A DNA stretch of 64,000 nucleotides, from contig JAGHUA010000030.1 in assembly GCA_018065085.1 (NCBI GenBank), positions 1 to 64,000 of the forward strand, read 5' to 3'. Made by a program: the position numbers and the translations under genes. The notes under the pieces are model-generated. The model had not been told where the DNA came from, did no database searches, and saw nothing but the letters and a program-made list of their open reading frames with translations. This document shows, piece after piece, positions 54,431 through 64,000 of this stretch. Every line of letters begins with the position of its first letter. The first letter of the stretch is position 1. The stretch is from Candidatus Liminaster caballi. GTDB taxonomy: Bacteria; Bacteroidota; Bacteroidia; Bacteroidales; UBA3663.

Positions 54431-54465
54431 AGGACTGATTCCTTTGGTGGAGTCAGTCCTTTGTT
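54431..54465 (+). terminator. Terminator-like hairpin after the orphan susD
   Basis: AGGACTGA (54431-54438) pairs with TCAGTCCT (54453-54460), followed by TTGTTTCC. The rest of the gap to 54697 contains two copies of GCAAATTAAAC but no gene. Confidence 0.6.
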
Positions 54466-54697
54466 TCCTTTCTTTTGTCAGTGCTTGTCGATTATTAGAC
54501 AGATTTATTCTTCATCGACTGCATCTCAGATTATTATATTCTTACCGAAATACATGTCTTATAAGTGTAATATACTTCTCTTGTCAAATTAGCAGCAAAT
54601 TAAACTGATAATGACTTGTGCTTGATTGATAGTGAATTACGCTTTCTGTGCCTATGGCGTTTCCTGCCTTTGGCAAATTGCTGGCAAATTAAACATT

Positions 54698-56149
54698 CTA
54701 TGCCCAGGATGGAATGTATTTCATATATCTACGAGCTGTTGTAGGATCAAGAGCCTTTATCCTACCTGATTCAACAGACTCTTTGATAAGGCGAGAGATG
54801 CTTCCTGCACTCGACTCCTTCACAGAAAATCTTTCTCTCAAAGAGCTATTGGTTAAAGCATCACCTTGTATATACATCAGGCAGGCATGAAGGTAACAAG
54901 ACCAGAGTTTATCCTCCATTGGAATATTTGTAAATTCTATTTCCGAGAAGAGTGTCACCTTGGTCGAATCTTGAAATATTTCTATTCTTGGCGCAGGAAT
55001 AGATTGGGCTTCACATGCCAGCACCATTCTGTCCCAACCGCGTCCAAGCTCCTCGCACATCTTCAGTCTTCGCATCATTGAGGCAAGTTTTTCGTTACGA
55101 GATTTTGGTGGGTTGTCTATGATTCGAAGTATGTCAACCAAAGGTGTGCCAGGGTTTGTCACTTCAACCCTATTGTCGAAGATCTCAACCACAGGACCAG
55201 CTCCTGTAACATAAAGATCTTGGTGTATAAGACTATTGGCTATACTTTCTCTGACAGCGGGTAATGGGAATTTGCTCTTGGTGTTTAGCTGCACAGAATT
55301 AACGTCTTCACTACTTGGAAGAAGAGCATTAACGAACCTCACAACATTTTCAAAACCGACCGCATAGCCACTATTGAATGTTTCTTCCTTTTGGATATAC
55401 AACCGGTTAATGCCCTGGTATTGAACCACTCTGAGAGCTTTTCGCCCCAATCGTGCGAACGAATTGAGGTCTTTTGCAAATAGTAAACCTCCTAAGTTTG
55501 TTATTGCATACAAACTATCATCTTGACGTATGACTATTCCATCTTCGATCAAATAATGCATCACTCCATCTTCGTCTGTTGGTTGGGGTATGTTAAGCAA
55601 AGAGAAATATGAATCAATGTAGAGCAATCTGATTATGTCCGCATAACGAAGATTTTCCATCGACCTCACATCCTCAAACTGGTTGTGTCGCAGTTTATCC
55701 CAAAGTTGAGCACGAAATACAGGAAACTCATGCAATTTCTTTGTATAACTGCCACTACGAATGTAGTCTATCTTTTGAAATGCTACAGGCTCATTTAGTG
55801 CTTTATGTACACGCATCAACTCTACATGCTTTCCTTCTATCTCTGTCTCATAGAACTCAAAGTCTGCATTTTTCGTCAGAAGATAGCGAAGCCAGTTCTC
55901 CAACTCCTGTTCACCCTTCTTTTCAAACTGAAGACGCACCGTTGTACCAACAATCTCATGTGTATTATCATCCACGCCCCATATCATATAAGCATAATCA
56001 CGATCATTCAACGTGGCACTATTTGCAAGTGCGCTTATGTCCTCACCAATCATAGTCGGTTCGCAATTATTATGCTTAAACTCTACCCAACCAACTTCCT
56101 TTGGCAGGTTGCTGAGTTCTTTAATCAATATGTCAATATTTCCTATCAT
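54698..56149 (-). CDS. AlbA/Schlafen-type ATP-binding regulator-like protein
   Basis: The 483-residue protein has an N-terminal Schlafen AlbA_2 domain (VGWVEFKHNN...IGEDISALANSATLND, residues about 18-130), a middle region and a GHKL-like ATP-binding domain of the HATPase_c_4 type (AVRESIANSLIHQDLY, IEIFDNRVEVTNPG, EELGRGWDRM). A C-terminal winged-helix-like end follows (NSSLRERFSVKESSAGSISRLIKESV). This is the COG2865 layout. Members are called transcription regulators, and some occur in defence contexts. It is preceded on the same strand by a 53-residue ORF. The region is AT-rich and looks acquired. Confidence 0.85.
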   Translation of the reverse strand: MIGNIDILIKELSNLPKEVGWVEFKHNNCEPTMIGEDISALANSATLNDRDYAYMIWGVDDNTHEIVGTTVRLQFEKKGEQELENWLRYLLTKNADFEFYETEIEGKHVELMRVHKALNEPVAFQKIDYIRSGSYTKKLHEFPVFRAQLWDKLRHNQFEDVRSMENLRYADIIRLLYIDSYFSLLNIPQPTDEDGVMHYLIEDGIVIRQDDSLYAITNLGGLLFAKDLNSFARLGRKALRVVQYQGINRLYIQKEETFNSGYAVGFENVVRFVNALLPSSEDVNSVQLNTKSKFPLPAVRESIANSLIHQDLYVTGAGPVVEIFDNRVEVTNPGTPLVDILRIIDNPPKSRNEKLASMMRRLKMCEELGRGWDRMVLACEAQSIPAPRIEIFQDSTKVTLFSEIEFTNIPMEDKLWSCYLHACLMYIQGDALTNSSLRERFSVKESSAGSISRLIKESVESGRIKALDPTTARRYMKYIPSWA

Positions 56150-56172
56150 TTTATTATTATATATTGAGATGA

Positions 56173-56334
56173 CTATTCCAATTTAAATATTGAGTTCAAA
56201 TCCTTAGTCAAATGTACATCATGTTCAGCAAATAATTGCTCTACAAATTCTCGTCTATAAACATTAAGAACGCAGTCATTGCCAGCAAAGAGTTCTTTTG
56301 AGATGCAATCGAAGTACTTCTTCAGTATTTTCAT
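56173..56334 (-). CDS. Small 53-residue ORF upstream of the AlbA/Schlafen gene
   Basis: An ATG at 56334 opens a 53-codon frame with a charged, coding-like composition (MKILKKYFDCISKELFAGND...). It ends 23 bp before the AlbA/Schlafen ATG, on the same strand. A TATTTTTG -7-like element lies 58 bp upstream. I recognise no family. It could be a small partner or regulator of the ATPase, or the C-terminal remnant of a larger gene. Confidence 0.5.
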   Translation of the reverse strand: MKILKKYFDCISKELFAGNDCVLNVYRREFVEQLFAEHDVHLTKDLNSIFKLE

Positions 56335-56391
56335 CGTCTTTTTAGACAGAATTTATGTCAATCTTTGTTTGTTCTTGCTATATTCCGGACG

Positions 56392-56399
56392 CAAAAATA
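56392..56399 (-). promoter_or_regulatory. -7 element before the 53-residue ORF
   Basis: TATTTTTG on the minus strand fits the TAnnTTTG box; no clear -33 is seen. It would transcribe the small ORF and then the AlbA/Schlafen gene. Confidence 0.45.
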
Positions 56400-56492
56400 C
56401 TAATATTATTTTAAATAGCATCAATAACCGGTTAGAATCGACTATTTGGGGCTGGAATTTTAATAGTTTAGCCTCAAAAACGTTTGTTTTGA

Positions 56493-57704
56493 TTATTTAT
56501 TGAACTGCAGGCGGCGTCTTGCTTCTGTGAAGATGATGATGCCAAAGACGATGGCAAAGGTGAGCTTGACGGCAAGGAAACCGCTTGCGAGAGCTGCGCT
56601 TAGCTGGTCGGACACAATGTTATAGCTCGTCCAGAAGACGCCGGCGCCAGGCACCAGTGGGAAGATGCCGCACACGAGGAAGACAATGACCGGACAGCCT
56701 CGGCGATGGGCAAACCAATAGGACGCGCCTACAACCATCATCGTGGCAAAAAGTGTGGCCTCGGCTGGCGATGCCCCGACCAGGCGGATGAGTGTCAGAT
56801 AGACCAGCCAGCCGATGGCGCCGCACAGTCCGCAATCGAGATAATAGCGGCGGGGCACGCCAAAGAGTATGGCAAATGCGGACGTGCCGACAAAGGATGC
56901 GGGCAGCTGGAACAGCCACTGTGTGGTGAACGGATCGGTCTGCATCCCGTCGAGCAGAATCATCCGGCCTTCAATCTGCCTGTCGATCAGGAATGCAATG
57001 CTCACGCCAAGCGCTATGCAGAGGAAGATCATCAGGGCGTCCATGAGGCGTGTCGCGCCTGCAATGTAATCCTCGTCGGCCAGGTCGCGTATGCCGTTAG
57101 TGAACGGTACGCCCGGAATAAGCGGGATGATGGCTCCTATGATAATATTGCCCAGATGGCAGATGCCGAGGTGATAGAACGCTATGCAGATGGCTGTGAC
57201 CAATGCGCCTCCTGCGATATTGGCCGTGATCTTCGACAGATACCTGCTGCTGCAGTATAGGACAAACAGCCACAGCACCAAACCGATGAAGAGCGAGATG
57301 AGGCAGTCGGTGACACTGCCGCCAAAGATTGCACAGAAGCCTGCCGAGCCTAAGGCCGAACCGACGATCTGTTCCCACTTCGGATGCGGCGCCATGGTTC
57401 GGATCGTCAGCAGGCGATGGTGCGCTTCGTCCAACGAACAGAGTCCGGACTCTACGTCGCGCGAGAGCTGGTTCACCTCCACCACCTTGTCGAGCTGTGC
57501 TCCGTGGAATGGGATATGCTCCACGTTGGCATAGCCTTGTCCTGTGGTGAAAATACCATTCGACAGCACGAAGAAATTGCTGGAGTCAGCGCCGAACTTA
57601 TTGGCAATGCGTTGCATCACCTCCTCCACGCGGGCTATCTCAGCTCCGTTCTCAAGCATTATGTGTCCTGCCAGCGAGGCCACTTCAAGTGCATTATCTT
57701 TCAT
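56493..57704 (-). CDS. ThrE-like threonine/serine exporter family protein
   Basis: The 403-residue inner membrane protein combines the two ThrE domains. An N-terminal soluble part (ASLAGHIMLENGAEIARVEEVMQRI) leads into five membrane segments (about 115-260), and a second set of five follows (about 275-400; corresponds to YjjP and YjjB fused). The IPLIPGVPFTNGIRDL and FPLVPGAGVFWTSY segments are the repeated PG-containing motifs of the family. It likely exports small amino acids or related metabolites. The threonine operon lies in the same window but is not linked. Its promoter overlaps the pfkB 3' end. Confidence 0.88.
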   Translation of the reverse strand: MKDNALEVASLAGHIMLENGAEIARVEEVMQRIANKFGADSSNFFVLSNGIFTTGQGYANVEHIPFHGAQLDKVVEVNQLSRDVESGLCSLDEAHHRLLTIRTMAPHPKWEQIVGSALGSAGFCAIFGGSVTDCLISLFIGLVLWLFVLYCSSRYLSKITANIAGGALVTAICIAFYHLGICHLGNIIIGAIIPLIPGVPFTNGIRDLADEDYIAGATRLMDALMIFLCIALGVSIAFLIDRQIEGRMILLDGMQTDPFTTQWLFQLPASFVGTSAFAILFGVPRRYYLDCGLCGAIGWLVYLTLIRLVGASPAEATLFATMMVVGASYWFAHRRGCPVIVFLVCGIFPLVPGAGVFWTSYNIVSDQLSAALASGFLAVKLTFAIVFGIIIFTEARRRLQFNK

Positions 57705-57761
57705 CGGATTGGGTATCAGGCTTCAGTCTTTTATCGATCCTTATATGTTTTTTCTCGGGTG

Positions 57762-57794
57762 CAAAGATAAGGATTTTTACAGCTTATTCACAAA
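57762..57794 (-). promoter_or_regulatory. Promoter of the ThrE-like gene, inside the pfkB 3' end
   Basis: On the minus strand TTTG (57791-57794) lies within the last codons of the upstream kinase and TATCTTTG (57762-57769) just after its stop, with a 21-bp gap. The exporter is thus likely transcribed separately. Confidence 0.65.
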
Positions 57795-58733
57795 ATCTTC
57801 GTCCACATAGTTATAGATGCTGCGACAGACATTGGCTGAGAACTTCTTGGCGGTGCGCTGGACGAGCAGATTCCATGCGGCCTCGTTGAGAGAGATTGGC
57901 TTCAGGCTGCCGTTCTTGAAGAAGCAATAGCGGACGAGGGCAAAGACGATGCCAGCGTTGAAGTTGTCGCCTGCACCGATGGTCGAGACGGTGCGGACGC
58001 GAGGCACCTTGAACGAGAAATGTCCGGCAGGGCAGAACACCTCGATGGACGAACCGCCGTTGGTGCAGATGAAGTTCGGGCAATGCTTGCGGATGTATCG
58101 CTCATAGACCTCGGCGGCATCAGTGGTGCCATAGAGATAACCGAAATCCTCGGCCGATCCGCGCACGATGTCGCTCAGACGGTAGTTCTCGGTGATATTG
58201 TCCATGACGTCGGGAATGTCCTTGACATGCGACTGACGGAAATTGATGTCGTAATAAAGGATGGATCCTGCCTGGTGTGCAGCGGTCAGAAGCGAGCGAG
58301 TGTAATCGCGTATGGCAGGATTGATGGCAAAGAATGAACCGAAAAGCACGACATCGTCCGACGCGAAGCCGATGCGGGCAACCTTGTCGGCATTGAGCCT
58401 GGCATTGGCGTGATCCTTATAGAATTCATACTGCGCATCGTTCCTGTCGTTGAGGAACGCCAGGGAGATGTGGCTCTGCGTGTTGGCATTGCGTGTGACA
58501 CCGGCGGTCGAGACATGATTGCGACGCATGAAATCGACGATGACGTCGCCGATGTGATCGTCGCCGGTCTCGGTAATCATAAGGATGGGAAGATCCGGGT
58601 AGCGGACACCAAGGGTGCGTCCGAGGGAGATGAGAGCGTTGAACGTACTGCCGCCAGGAACGCCTGCGGTGGGTTGGCCGTTGCGGAAGATGATGTCGAA
58701 GACTGTCTCTCCGATGCCTATGATTTTGCGCAT
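57777..58733 (-). CDS. PfkB-family carbohydrate kinase
   Basis: The 318-residue ribokinase-fold enzyme has the N-terminal GETVFDIIF and GGSTFNALISLGRTLG motifs and the C-terminal catalytic box TIGAGDNFNAG (Asp as base, about residue 254). Sugar specificity cannot be read; fructokinase-like is the closest guess. It starts 18 bp after the thiD fusion stop and may be cotranscribed with the thiamine genes without an obvious functional link. Confidence 0.88.
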   Translation of the reverse strand: MRKIIGIGETVFDIIFRNGQPTAGVPGGSTFNALISLGRTLGVRYPDLPILMITETGDDHIGDVIVDFMRRNHVSTAGVTRNANTQSHISLAFLNDRNDAQYEFYKDHANARLNADKVARIGFASDDVVLFGSFFAINPAIRDYTRSLLTAAHQAGSILYYDINFRQSHVKDIPDVMDNITENYRLSDIVRGSAEDFGYLYGTTDAAEVYERYIRKHCPNFICTNGGSSIEVFCPAGHFSFKVPRVRTVSTIGAGDNFNAGIVFALVRYCFFKNGSLKPISLNEAAWNLLVQRTAKKFSANVCRSIYNYVDEDFVNKL

Positions 58734-58751
58734 GATGTTGATGTATATTAA

Positions 58752-60047
58752 TCAGTTGAACCACAAAGGGCCGTTGCCGTGTCCGATGTGGAGATTGCGG
58801 CCTCCGGAGATGGCGCAATCCATGTGTCGTTTTGCATTGGCAATGGCAGGAATGAGCGAACGGCCGAAGGCAAGCTGTGAGGCAATGGCCGACGAGAGGG
58901 TGCAACCGGTGCCGTGAAGGTTGGTGGTAGGAATGCGTGGCGATGTGAAGGTCTGTGTGCGGCCTTCATCGCGCAGCATGAGCGTATCGGTCATCTCGTC
59001 GCCATCGGCATGCCCGCCTTTGACAAGGATGGACGAGGGAAGAAGGGTGATGTCGGTGTGGAGCGCAGGCAGCGACTCGTACTCAGGGAGGTTGGGCGTA
59101 ACGAGCGTGCAGAGCGGAAACAGTTCGCGCACGATAAGGCTGATGCAGTCCTGACTCATGAGGCGTGTGCCGCTGGTGGATAGCATTATCGGGTCGCACA
59201 CTATCGGGAGATTGCGCCTGCTGAGTTCCTGCTTCAGGGCGTCGATGATGACACGGGCCACCTCCGCGTTGGGGATCATGCCAATCTTCACCGCCTCGAC
59301 ACGCAGATCATCGAACACAGAGCGGATCTGAGAGGCAACGACCTCGGCAGGTACGGGCATAACATGCTGAACGCCCAACGTGTTCTGTGACGTGAGCGCT
59401 GTGATGACCGTCGCTCCGTACGCGCCGCAATGGGTTATGGTCTTGAGATCCTGCTGGATGCCGGCGCCTGCACACGGATCGCTGCCGGCTATGGTCAGCA
59501 CGACGGGCAATTCCGGCTGCACCCAGGCATCGCCCAGCACCATGATGTGACCGAAACCGAGACCGTGGAGCATCTCAGTCCTGCCGGGTGTGACTCCGCC
59601 CAACGCACAGACTTTGCCGTCGATGATGCCCTGACGGTGAGCCTCCTCAAGCTGATCGATGCTGAAATGCGAGGCGTAACCCTGCTTGGAGATGCTGTCG
59701 AAGATGGGGGAGAGGGTGACATAATCGAAACGAGCCTTCTTCTCCCGGACTTCTTCGAGCGTATGGCAACTGCAACTGATGTGTCCCGTCCAACCGGCAG
59801 GTGCCTCGGGATTGCGACGGTTGAGATGCACGCCACAGAGTGAGAACTCGTCCAACAGCTGGAAATGCTCGTGGATGACGATGCGGCTGTGATAGCACGC
59901 AGGAATGCCCGACAGCAGTCGTCGGTAATCATCGATGCTGCTGTCAGGTTTGCGCAGATGCAGACGCTGCAGGCCGGATTGGAACTTGGCGGTGATGGCG
60001 TCTGCCTCGTCAGCTGTGAATTGGGGGCGTGTGATGACGATGTACAT
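58752..60047 (-). CDS. TenI/ThiE-like and ThiD fusion protein
   Basis: The 431-residue two-domain protein works in thiamine synthesis. Residues 1 to about 190 form a ThiE/TenI-type TIM barrel (SPIFDSISKQGY, GGVTPGR). It lacks the usual GVHLGQxD motif of thiamine phosphate synthase (HLNRRNPEAP instead), so thiazole tautomerase (TenI) activity is as likely. Residues about 195-431 are HMP/HMP-P kinase ThiD (VLTIAGSDPCAGAGIQQDLKT, CDPIMLSTSG, GTGCTLSSAIA). The ATG at 60047 is chosen; the in-frame extension to 60290 overlaps thiH. It is fifth in the visible thi operon. Confidence 0.88.
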   Translation of the reverse strand: MYIVITRPQFTADEADAITAKFQSGLQRLHLRKPDSSIDDYRRLLSGIPACYHSRIVIHEHFQLLDEFSLCGVHLNRRNPEAPAGWTGHISCSCHTLEEVREKKARFDYVTLSPIFDSISKQGYASHFSIDQLEEAHRQGIIDGKVCALGGVTPGRTEMLHGLGFGHIMVLGDAWVQPELPVVLTIAGSDPCAGAGIQQDLKTITHCGAYGATVITALTSQNTLGVQHVMPVPAEVVASQIRSVFDDLRVEAVKIGMIPNAEVARVIIDALKQELSRRNLPIVCDPIMLSTSGTRLMSQDCISLIVRELFPLCTLVTPNLPEYESLPALHTDITLLPSSILVKGGHADGDEMTDTLMLRDEGRTQTFTSPRIPTTNLHGTGCTLSSAIASQLAFGRSLIPAIANAKRHMDCAISGGRNLHIGHGNGPLWFN

Positions 60048-60076
60048 CGGGGTCTGCGTGTGTGCGGTCAGATAAC

Positions 60077-61219
60077 TTATCCTAATTTGCTGGCAAATCG
60101 TGTTGCATCGAACGATGCGTCCCAGTCCTTCCATACAGGCTCGATGCCGCGCTCCTTGAGGTCGTGGGCAATCTGCTCGACGGTGCGTTCGTCGCTGACC
60201 GTGAACTGCTCCAAAGCCTCTGGATAGGTGTAATATCCGCCCGGATTGACACGGCTGGCAGCACTCATTGTGGTCACGCCGAGCGTACACATGTTGTTGC
60301 GGATGTATGCCGGTTCGCGCGTAGAGTAAGAAATGTCAACGTCATGATCGAAGATGCGCATGGCAAAGGTGACCTGAGCCAGCTGACGGTCGTTGACGAA
60401 TGAGTTGGGCTGGAAACCTTCGTTCTGTGCCGGACGCATGCGTGGGAAATTGACGGAATACTTCGTGCGCCAGTATTTCTTCTGAAGGTAGCGCAGGTGA
60501 TAGGCCATCATGGTGACGTCGGTCTTCCACTCCTTTTCGAGGCCGAGCAGCGCACCCATGCCGATGGAATGAACGCCTGCCATGCCCATGCGGTCGAAAC
60601 CGTCCAGTCGCCACTCGAAGATGCTCTTCATGCCGCGCGGATGATAGAGCTTGTAGTTCTCGCGATGGTAGGTCTCCTGGAAACAGATGACTCCGTTGAG
60701 GCCGTGGTGGGTCAGCATCTCATAGTCCTCGGTCTTGAGCGGCATGACCTCGATCTTGAGATTGGAGAAATAAGGCTTGGCACGGTCGAGGGCATCGGCA
60801 ATGTACTGCGGACCAGCCTTGGCCGGATTCTCGCCCGTCACAATCAGGAGATTCTCAAACGGACCGAGCTGCTTGATGGCCTTGTATTCGTCCTCACACT
60901 GGTCGATGGTAAGGATGGTGCGCGCCATCGGGTTCTCGCGGTGGAATCCGCAATAGATGCAGCTGTTGGAGCAGGAGTTGGTGATATAGAGAGGTATGAA
61001 CATCGACATGGTCTTGCCGAATCGCTCGCGTGTGTATTTCTGTGCGAGTCTTGCCATCTGTTCGAGATAGGGCTCGGCGGCAGGCGAGATGAGAGCCATG
61101 AAGTCCTCCACGTCGCAATGGCTCTTGGCCAAGGCGCGACGTACGTCCATGTCGGTCTTGTTCTTAATCTTCTCGGTGGTTTCGTCCCACGAGATTTTCA
61201 GTAATTCATCGCTAAACAT
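60077..61219 (-). CDS. thiH: 2-iminoacetate synthase (radical SAM)
   Basis: ThiH cleaves tyrosine to dehydroglycine, which feeds thiazole formation in anaerobes. The 380-residue protein has the iron-sulfur motif CSNSCIYCGF (CxxxCxxC, near residue 85) and VTGENPAKAG and CFQETYH motifs. The ATG at 61219 lies 5 bp after the thiF stop. It implies the ThiH route rather than ThiO. Confidence 0.95.
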   Translation of the reverse strand: MFSDELLKISWDETTEKIKNKTDMDVRRALAKSHCDVEDFMALISPAAEPYLEQMARLAQKYTRERFGKTMSMFIPLYITNSCSNSCIYCGFHRENPMARTILTIDQCEDEYKAIKQLGPFENLLIVTGENPAKAGPQYIADALDRAKPYFSNLKIEVMPLKTEDYEMLTHHGLNGVICFQETYHRENYKLYHPRGMKSIFEWRLDGFDRMGMAGVHSIGMGALLGLEKEWKTDVTMMAYHLRYLQKKYWRTKYSVNFPRMRPAQNEGFQPNSFVNDRQLAQVTFAMRIFDHDVDISYSTREPAYIRNNMCTLGVTTMSAASRVNPGGYYTYPEALEQFTVSDERTVEQIAHDLKERGIEPVWKDWDASFDATRFASKLG

Positions 61220-61224
61220 TGTTG

Positions 61225-62028
61225 TTATTCTTTTGTATTCTTTCTGCAAGGCTGGAATGAATATTCTTGCAGTTCGGTGACTGATGGATGACTGCCGCAC
61301 AGCATGCAGTTGGGATTAGGCTGGATGTCGAAACGCTGGAACTGCACGGTGAGGGCATCGTAGGTGAGTATGGCATTGGTCAATGGCGAGCCGATGCCGG
61401 TCAGAACCTTTATTGCCTCGGTGGCCTGAAGTGTACCGACCGTGCCGACGGCGCTACCCAATACGCCGACCATCGAACAGGTCTGAACCTCATTTTCGGG
61501 CGGCGGAGCAGGGAAGAGGCAACGGTAGCAGGCTGAACCGGGTACATGGGTCATGATCTGTCCGCTATAGGCCACGATGCCGGCGATGCAGAACGGCTTG
61601 CCAAGCATGACGCACGCATCGTTGATCAGGTACTTGGAGGCAAAGGAGTCTGTGCAGTCGATGATGAAATCATACTGACGGATGATGTCTGGCGCGTTTT
61701 CGGCAGTGATGAACGTCGGATAAGCCTCGACGCGGATGTCCGGATTGATGCGCTGCATCTTATCCTTTGCCGAGAGGGCTTTCGGCGTGCCGGCGTCCTC
61801 GCTGAAATGGATGACCTGTCGCTGGAGGTTGCTGATCGAAACTGTGTCAGCGTCGGCAATGCCGATGGTTCCGACTCCGGCTGCCGCTAGATAAAGGGCG
61901 CATGGCGAACCCAGGCCTCCGGCACCGACGATGAGGACTTTCGACTCCAGGAGGCGTTGCTGCCCCTCGGAGCCGAAGCCATCAAGGATGATGTGCCGGT
62001 TGTATCTGCGTTTCTGTTCGGGAGTCAT
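61225..62028 (-). CDS. thiF: ThiF-type sulfur-carrier adenylyltransferase
   Basis: The 267-residue E1-like enzyme adenylates the ThiS C terminus. It has the Rossmann motif VLIVGAGGLGSPCALYL, the R-x-x-I/V-H region NLQRQVIHF, DCTDSFASKYLIND and two zinc-binding CxxC pairs (CYRC; CMLC near the C terminus). In several Bacteroides relatives thiH precedes thiF, here thiF comes first. MoeB-like proteins are similar, but the operon settles the role. Confidence 0.92.
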   Translation of the reverse strand: MTPEQKRRYNRHIILDGFGSEGQQRLLESKVLIVGAGGLGSPCALYLAAAGVGTIGIADADTVSISNLQRQVIHFSEDAGTPKALSAKDKMQRINPDIRVEAYPTFITAENAPDIIRQYDFIIDCTDSFASKYLINDACVMLGKPFCIAGIVAYSGQIMTHVPGSACYRCLFPAPPPENEVQTCSMVGVLGSAVGTVGTLQATEAIKVLTGIGSPLTNAILTYDALTVQFQRFDIQPNPNCMLCGSHPSVTELQEYSFQPCRKNTKE

Positions 62029-62038
62029 CTGTCCGTGA

Positions 62039-63739
<1,701 letters not shown>

Positions 63740-63748
63740 TTATTGTCT

Positions 63749-64000
63749 TTAATTCAAGAACGCCGTCAGTGGCGATGATGCCTCGGCACAGTCGCTGATG
63801 GCGCCAAGACCTGCCTCGAAGGCGCGACGGCCGGCAATAACCGATTCCTTGAAGGCTACGGCCATCTCTACCGGATCGCCAGCCACGGCAATGGCGGTGT
63901 TGACCAGACAGCAGTCAGCGCCCATCTCCATGGCTTCGGCTGCATGACTCGGAGCTCCGATGCCTGCATCGACCACAACTGGGATGCCTGCCTGCTCGAT
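63749..64000 (-). CDS. thiG: Thiazole synthase, C-terminal part (runs off the window)
   Basis: The visible 83 codons encode the end of Thi[34 protein letters not shown], then [18 protein letters not shown], all typical. The start lies beyond 64000, as presumably do thiS and any TPP riboswitch. It is the first visible gene of the thi operon. Confidence 0.93.
   Translation of the reverse strand: MEQAGIPVVVDAGIGAPSHAAEAMEMGADCCLVNTAIAVAGDPVEMAVAFKESVIAGRRAFEAGLGAISDCAEASSPLTAFLN

Noticed and set aside
63749-64000. TPP riboswitch of the thi operon
   Set aside because: The operon's start lies beyond the window; no THI-element-like sequence is visible between the thi genes.

Overview
The window looks like chromosome of a Bacteroidales bacterium, probably Prevotella-like. 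The reasons are SusC/SusD pairs, many lipoprotein signals, -7 promoter elements of the TAnnTTTG type with a TTTG about 19-21 bp upstream, an IntDOT-like integrase, and a threonine operon with a phosphoglycerate-mutase-like protein in place of ThrB. Genus is inference.

Layout. 1-2.3 kb: AT-rich, with a degenerate hairpin-repeat array, a long candidate leader RNA, an outer membrane beta-barrel protein and a lipoprotein. 2.35-8.2 kb (minus): operon thrA, apgM-like, thrC, hlyIII. 8.3-12.6 kb: nrdG, a convergent overlapping RluA-type pseudouridine synthase, and pnp. 12.7-17.1 kb: TlpA-like lipoprotein, greA, HIT protein, clpP, clpX. 17.3-28.3 kb: a polysaccharide utilisation locus (susC, susD, a GH28-phosphodiesterase fusion, GH3, CE7 esterase). 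28.36-28.65 kb: a clean 42-bp hairpin-repeat array. 28.7 kb: zinc peptidase. 29.4-32.7 kb: a small AT-rich integrative element in the 3' end of tRNA-Arg(TCT), flanked by 58-bp direct repeats and carrying DUF3800, a candidate small RNA and a tyrosine recombinase.

32.9-38.9 kb: CobW-type metallochaperone with a His/Asp tract, rsmA, dnaG, TPR protein. 39-43.4 kb: hisGDCB. 43.5 kb: rubrerythrin. 44.2-46.2 kb (minus): ABC transporter with a GntR regulator. 46.4-54.4 kb: TonB-type outer membrane protein, GH5 lipoprotein, a third hairpin array (exact 41-bp period), AraC-type DNA-binding protein, small secreted protein and an orphan SusD. 54.7-56.4 kb (minus): AlbA/Schlafen-type ATPase preceded by a 53-residue ORF. 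56.5-64 kb (minus): ThrE-like exporter, PfkB kinase and a thiamine operon (thiG partial, thiC, thiF, thiH, tenI/thiE-thiD fusion).

The most unusual signals are (1) three intergenic arrays of 41-42-bp hairpin units with different stems but a related GCGAAACTTTCG-like linker, (2) the roughly 3.25-kb tRNA-Arg element with its candidate small RNA, and (3) the GH28-GDPD fusion. All calls are from reading the sequence; no database search was run.
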